Shown here: piece after piece, positions 5,866 through 8,024 of the stretch
Layout: each line of letters begins with the position of its first letter
Position numbering within the stretch: position 1 is the stretch's first letter
DNA from: an uncultured Planctomycetaceae bacterium
Lineage (GTDB): Bacteria; Planctomycetota; Planctomycetia; Pirellulales; Thermoguttaceae
Length of the DNA stretch: 8,024 bases
Reading direction: 5' to 3'
NCBI GenBank assembly: GCA_947307005.1
Contig: CAMZHY010000150.1
Coordinates: 1 to 8,024, forward strand
Translations under genes and position numbers: made by a program
The notes under the pieces: generated by a model
What the model was told of the DNA's origin: nothing
Database searches by the model: none
The model's input: the letters and a program-made list of their open reading frames with translations, nothing else

Positions 5866-6792
5866 TCATTTGACGGGGCGAGTTACGCCGAAGGACTTGG
5901 CGCCGGTCGCGGCGTTCGCTTCAGGAACGGAGGCGACGATTCGGACGTTTTGCTTGTTCTGAAGCTCGCTGTTCATTCTCGCCGTTTGAGCGTCAATCGA
6001 CGGCGCGGCGACGTGACGGACGACCTGAGATTCGACGACGCGCTGATCATAGCTCGCCGGACGAACTCCGCTTTGCGGGGCGACGACGGGGGTCGGTTGA
6101 ACGTTCGCGTACATATTGGGCTGGGGATTTGCCGGGCGGCGCGTTCCAAGGACTTCGCCGAGCGCGCTGGAGAACCCGCCGTTTTGAACCGGGCGCGTGT
6201 TGGCGCTGAATCGCGTCGGGGACGAATCGTAGGATTCGACGTCGTAATACTGCGATTGAGGCGCGGCGTAATTCTGGACAGGATAGGCGTTCTGCGCGGC
6301 GGCGTAGGAGAACTGACCGCCGGCGTATCCTCCCGCGTATCCTCCCGCGCACGGGGCGCATCCGCCTGCGTCGTTGCATCCGCCGACGTAATCGCCGCAG
6401 ATATTGCAGGGATTGCACGGGGTCTTAGGCGGTCTCGGGGCGCATCCGCAGTCGGGATAGATTCCGTCGGTGAAGGCGCAAGCGATCCATTGGAAGGGCG
6501 CTGTGGCGACGCGGGCGACGTCGTCGACAATGGCGAAGAGACCTCCGTAGGCGTTTCCGCATCCTACTCCGCCGTAGTTTCCGCAACTAGGCGGACACGG
6601 AACGTCGCAGGACGGAGCGCAGGTTGGAGCGCATGTCGGGGCGTAGGAAGTATCGCAGGTCGGCGCGCACGCCTCGACGGCAGGAACGGCGCAAGCGGGT
6701 TCGCAGGCGCCGTATTGCGCGAAGGAAAGGGTCGCGGAACCAAGAAACGCGGTCGTCGTCGCAACCAACCGAGCTATCACAGACTTTTTCAT
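5866..6792 (-). CDS. Exported Cys/Pro-rich protein, probable envelope component
   Basis: I do not recognise a named family. The product has 308 residues (309 if the ATG at 6795 is used). A signal peptide (MKKSVIARL, then a hydrophobic stretch to SFA) is followed by a mature N-terminal half with 19 cysteines in about 120 residues. Many are in C-x-P-x-C-like runs such as CAPTCAPSCDVPCPPSC; after a short hydrophobic segment (GLFAIVDDVARVATAPFQW) come DCGCAPRPPKTPCNPCNIC and Gly-rich GGYAGG repeats. The C-terminal half (from about residue 150) has no cysteine and is rich in Ala, Gln, Asn, Pro and Tyr. Planctomycete envelopes were described as disulfide-rich protein layers, so a cross-linked structural role is a reasonable inference. 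The second ATG is preferred because GAGG (6799-6802) is 6 bases from it and only 3 from the first. It has its own terminator and stands alone. Confidence 0.85.
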   Translation of the reverse strand: MKKSVIARLVATTTAFLGSATLSFAQYGACEPACAVPAVEACAPTCDTSYAPTCAPTCAPSCDVPCPPSCGNYGGVGCGNAYGGLFAIVDDVARVATAPFQWIACAFTDGIYPDCGCAPRPPKTPCNPCNICGDYVGGCNDAGGCAPCAGGYAGGYAGGQFSYAAAQNAYPVQNYAAPQSQYYDVESYDSSPTRFSANTRPVQNGGFSSALGEVLGTRRPANPQPNMYANVQPTPVVAPQSGVRPASYDQRVVESQVVRHVAAPSIDAQTARMNSELQNKQNVRIVASVPEANAATGAKSFGVTRPVK

Positions 6793-6957
6793 CATAGACC
6801 TCGCGAAATGGATTATCTATTGTTCGTCTTGCCGACTTTTCTTTTATTATTGTTAATCTTCAAACGCGCGGCGCCGTCGCGCCGACGTTTCGGACGCCCC
6901 CGCATTCCGAAGGACGACGTCCAAGCCCCTCTTTTAGGGCTATTCCCTTTATCGAGA

Positions 6958-7056
6958 AGAAAATTTTTTTTAAACAGTAAAAATAGAAATTTTGTTAAAA
7001 TCGGTTTTAGAAGAAAATCCGCTTCTTTTTGTGTAGTTTGTTTGTTTTGTTAAACG
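6958..7056. other. AT-rich island in a GC-rich region
   Basis: Runs such as AAAATTTTTTTTAAA, AGAAATTTTGTTAAAAT and GTTTGTTTGTTTTGTTAAA stand out sharply from the surrounding sequence. The decamer TTTTGTTAAA occurs twice (6990-6999 and 7046-7055). The position upstream of the Cys-rich gene suits an UP-element or bent promoter region, but no promoter can be fixed. Confidence 0.55.
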
Positions 7057-7092
7057 GGGGGAATGTCAAAGCTAACGGCGCGGAAATAAGAT

Positions 7093-7146
7093 TCGCGCCT
7101 GAAAGCGCGCGATGACTCTACGCTTTCAGGCGCGATTCGTTTTTTT
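7093..7146. terminator. Long perfect hairpin, probably the terminator of the FN3 gene
   Basis: Perfect 15-base arms (7093-7107 and 7121-7135, TCGCGCCTGAAAGCG / CGCTTTCAGGCGCGA) enclose a 13-base loop. On the plus strand TTCG and seven T residues follow. On the minus strand only ATCTTATTT follows, so the better T tract points away from the FN3 gene that ends 51 bases to its right. It may work in both directions. Confidence 0.7.
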
Positions 7147-7185
7147 CACTAGCGTCTGCAACGCAAACGCGGCGTCCCTATGTTA

Positions 7186-7860
7186 TCAAGCGACGAAGTT
7201 GGCGGCGAGGAGATTGAAATCGTTTTCGTCGAGATCGTCAAAGAGGTCGTCGCCGAGATCGAAAAGGGCGGAGGACTCACAAATCGTCGTATGACCGATC
7301 GGAATAGGTTGAGCGAAGTGGACCGTAGGTTGAGGATTGTAGGCGGCTAAAACAGTGAAGTTCGAAAGATATTCGTAGCCGTTGTTACGAATCGCTTTGA
7401 TTTGGAAGTCGTACTCGACGCCTAGTTCGAGCGAAGAAATCGCCCAGTCGGTTTGCTTACCGACGTTGACGCTTGTCCAACTATTCTCGCCGCAGGGCTT
7501 AAACATGACGATATATCCGCTTGCGTTGGGAAGAGGAGCCCATGAAACGTAAAACGTCAGATCCGTCGTCGCCGTCTTGACGCTAACTATATTGGAGTAG
7601 ACGCTCTCGTAGTCGACTCCGTCGCCGATCGCTTTTATTCGCAAGTCATATTTGGCGTTAGGTTCGAGTCCCGTAACCGTGCAGGAGGTCTTTGTCCCGG
7701 CGTTGACGTTCTTCCAAGTCGTCTCGCTCGCGAGCTTATAGCAGACGCTATAACGTTCGGCGTTTGGAACGGCGTTCCAAGAAATGGAAATCATCCTCCT
7801 TGTCATAGTCGCGCCGGATGGAAACGGCGTGCTGAGCGGAGTGGGCGAATCGTCCGTCTG
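7186..7860 (-). CDS. Fibronectin type III protein with acidic C-terminal tail, 5' end lost
   Basis: About 225 residues can be defended. Two tandem FN3 domains are visible: the first from TPLSTP to SVKT (SISWNAVPNAERYSVCYK ... GLEPNAKYDLRIKAIGDG), the second from TTDLTFYVSW to about NFTVLAAY (SWAPLPNASGYIVMFK ... ELGVEYDFQIKAIRNNG). They are clearly diverged copies of one another. The protein ends in a Leu/Asp/Phe-rich tail (DDLFDDLDENDFNLLAANF), which looks like the acidic C-termini of other large exported planctomycete proteins; a sorting role is only a guess. No real start is visible: the frame stays open to the window edge, but upstream of about 7860 it reads as Arg/His-rich noise because the coding signal moves to another frame. 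An ATG at 7794 lies inside the first FN3 strand. This is therefore the 3' part of a longer exported protein joined to foreign sequence. Confidence 0.75.
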   Translation of the reverse strand, partial: QTDDSPTPLSTPFPSGATMTRRMISISWNAVPNAERYSVCYKLASETTWKNVNAGTKTSCTVTGLEPNAKYDLRIKAIGDGVDYESVYSNIVSVKTATTDLTFYVSWAPLPNASGYIVMFKPCGENSWTSVNVGKQTDWAISSLELGVEYDFQIKAIRNNGYEYLSNFTVLAAYNPQPTVHFAQPIPIGHTTICESSALFDLGDDLFDDLDENDFNLLAANFVA

Positions 7861-8024
7861 GGCGCGGACGAGCTCATGCCGGTCATGACGCCGCTGAGCT
7901 GGGTCGGACGCTCGCAGAGGGCGGTGCCGACACAGTGGATGTAGAGCTCGTAGCCGGTGTGGCACATCTGACCACTGGAGACGAAGGTGATAGTCAGCGC
8001 GCCGGTGGTCGATGTGGCGAGGAC
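7803..8024 (-). CDS. CUB-like/FN3 protein fragment with foreign codon use
   Basis: The frame enters from the right edge and ends at a stop at 7803 (73 residues). The first 50 or so read as a real secreted protein: TTGALTITFVSSGQ followed by GYELYIHCVG resembles the last strands of CUB-like domains, and CERPTQL ... GMSSSA resembles the start of an FN3 domain. Such pairs are common in Bacteroidales exported proteins. From about residue 55 (RRTIRPLRSARRFHPARL) it becomes out-of-frame noise. Thr is coded almost only by ACC and Ala half by GCC, unlike the ACG and GCG of the neighbours. This suggests a source other than the rest of the window, whether by assembly error or by recombination. Confidence 0.5.
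   Translation of the reverse strand, partial: VLATSTTGALTITFVSSGQMCHTGYELYIHCVGTALCERPTQLSGVMTGMSSSAPRRTIRPLRSARRFHPARL

Larger units (their letters stand above)
6793..7185. other. Non-coding gap with structured and AT-rich parts
   Basis: This gap of 393 bases must hold the promoter of the Cys-rich gene; I find no convincing -35/-10 pair. From left to right: an A/T-rich strip (6820-6860); short GC-rich inverted repeats (CGGCGC/GCGCCG at 6869-6884, GGAC/GTCC near 6912-6922, AGCCC/GGGCT near 6924-6941); a strongly AT-rich segment (6958-7056); and the long hairpin at 7093-7135. Only an 8-codon open frame on the plus strand (7063-7089) is seen. Confidence 0.6.

Noticed and set aside
6300..6420. 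Repeated short GC-rich units that look like tandem repeats
   Set aside because: They are the codons for the GGYAGG and Cys/Pro runs of the exported protein, not a separate DNA repeat or CRISPR array.
7009..7031. Small hairpin AGAAG/CTTCT followed by T residues on the plus strand
   Set aside because: Only five weak base pairs inside AT-rich sequence; expected by chance.
5824..7053. 409-codon open frame on the plus strand
   Set aside because: It is antisense to the Cys-rich exported protein, runs through a GC hairpin and the AT-rich island, and its protein is low-complexity Arg/Gly/Val.
7792..7801. AAGGAGG followed directly by ATG in the FN3 gene
   Set aside because: There is no spacer between the purine run and the ATG, and the start would cut off the first strand of the FN3 domain.

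Overview
The window looks like a piece of a planctomycete chromosome, most likely of the Pirellulales and possibly from a gut-type metagenome. This is an inference from gene content, not a database match. The pointers are: an adenylosuccinate lyase of the type that resembles the human enzyme; a secreted thioredoxin-fold protein with a long N-terminal region of a kind I associate with Pirellulales; a secreted protein very rich in Cys and Pro; and a fibronectin-III protein with an acidic C-terminal tail. Codon use favours GCG for Ala and ACG for Thr. Every gene I accept lies on the minus strand, so the biological order runs from high to low coordinates.

Layout from right to left. At 8024-7803 there is the 3' part of a reading frame for a CUB-like/FN3 secreted protein with different codon use (ACC, GCC). 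It appears to be joined out of frame, near 7860, to a planctomycete-style FN3 protein (7186-~7860). A strong hairpin follows at 7093-7135, then an AT-rich non-coding stretch and a Cys-rich exported protein (5866-6792) with its own terminator. Next is a secreted or lipid-anchored, redox-dead thioredoxin-like protein (3688-5589). After a terminator come a tRNA-Pro(CGG) with a good promoter and terminator, a cupin protein (2866-3315) with a terminator, and finally purB (2431-1002, broken by a one-base frameshift) followed 63 bases later by aroC (938 to beyond the left edge).

The units are mostly single genes: terminators separate the tRNA, the cupin gene, the thioredoxin-like gene and the Cys-rich gene. 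Only purB and aroC look co-transcribed, from a promoter with boxes at 2521-2526 and 2499-2504. purB (purine synthesis) and aroC (shikimate pathway) are housekeeping genes. The three genes on the right encode exported or envelope proteins.

I see no defence system, transposon, CRISPR array or biosynthetic cluster. The points most worth a second look are the abrupt switch of frame and codon use at the right end, the split purB, the loss of both redox cysteines in the thioredoxin-like protein, the Cys/Pro-rich envelope protein, and the unexplained AT-rich segment with a long hairpin at 6960-7146.
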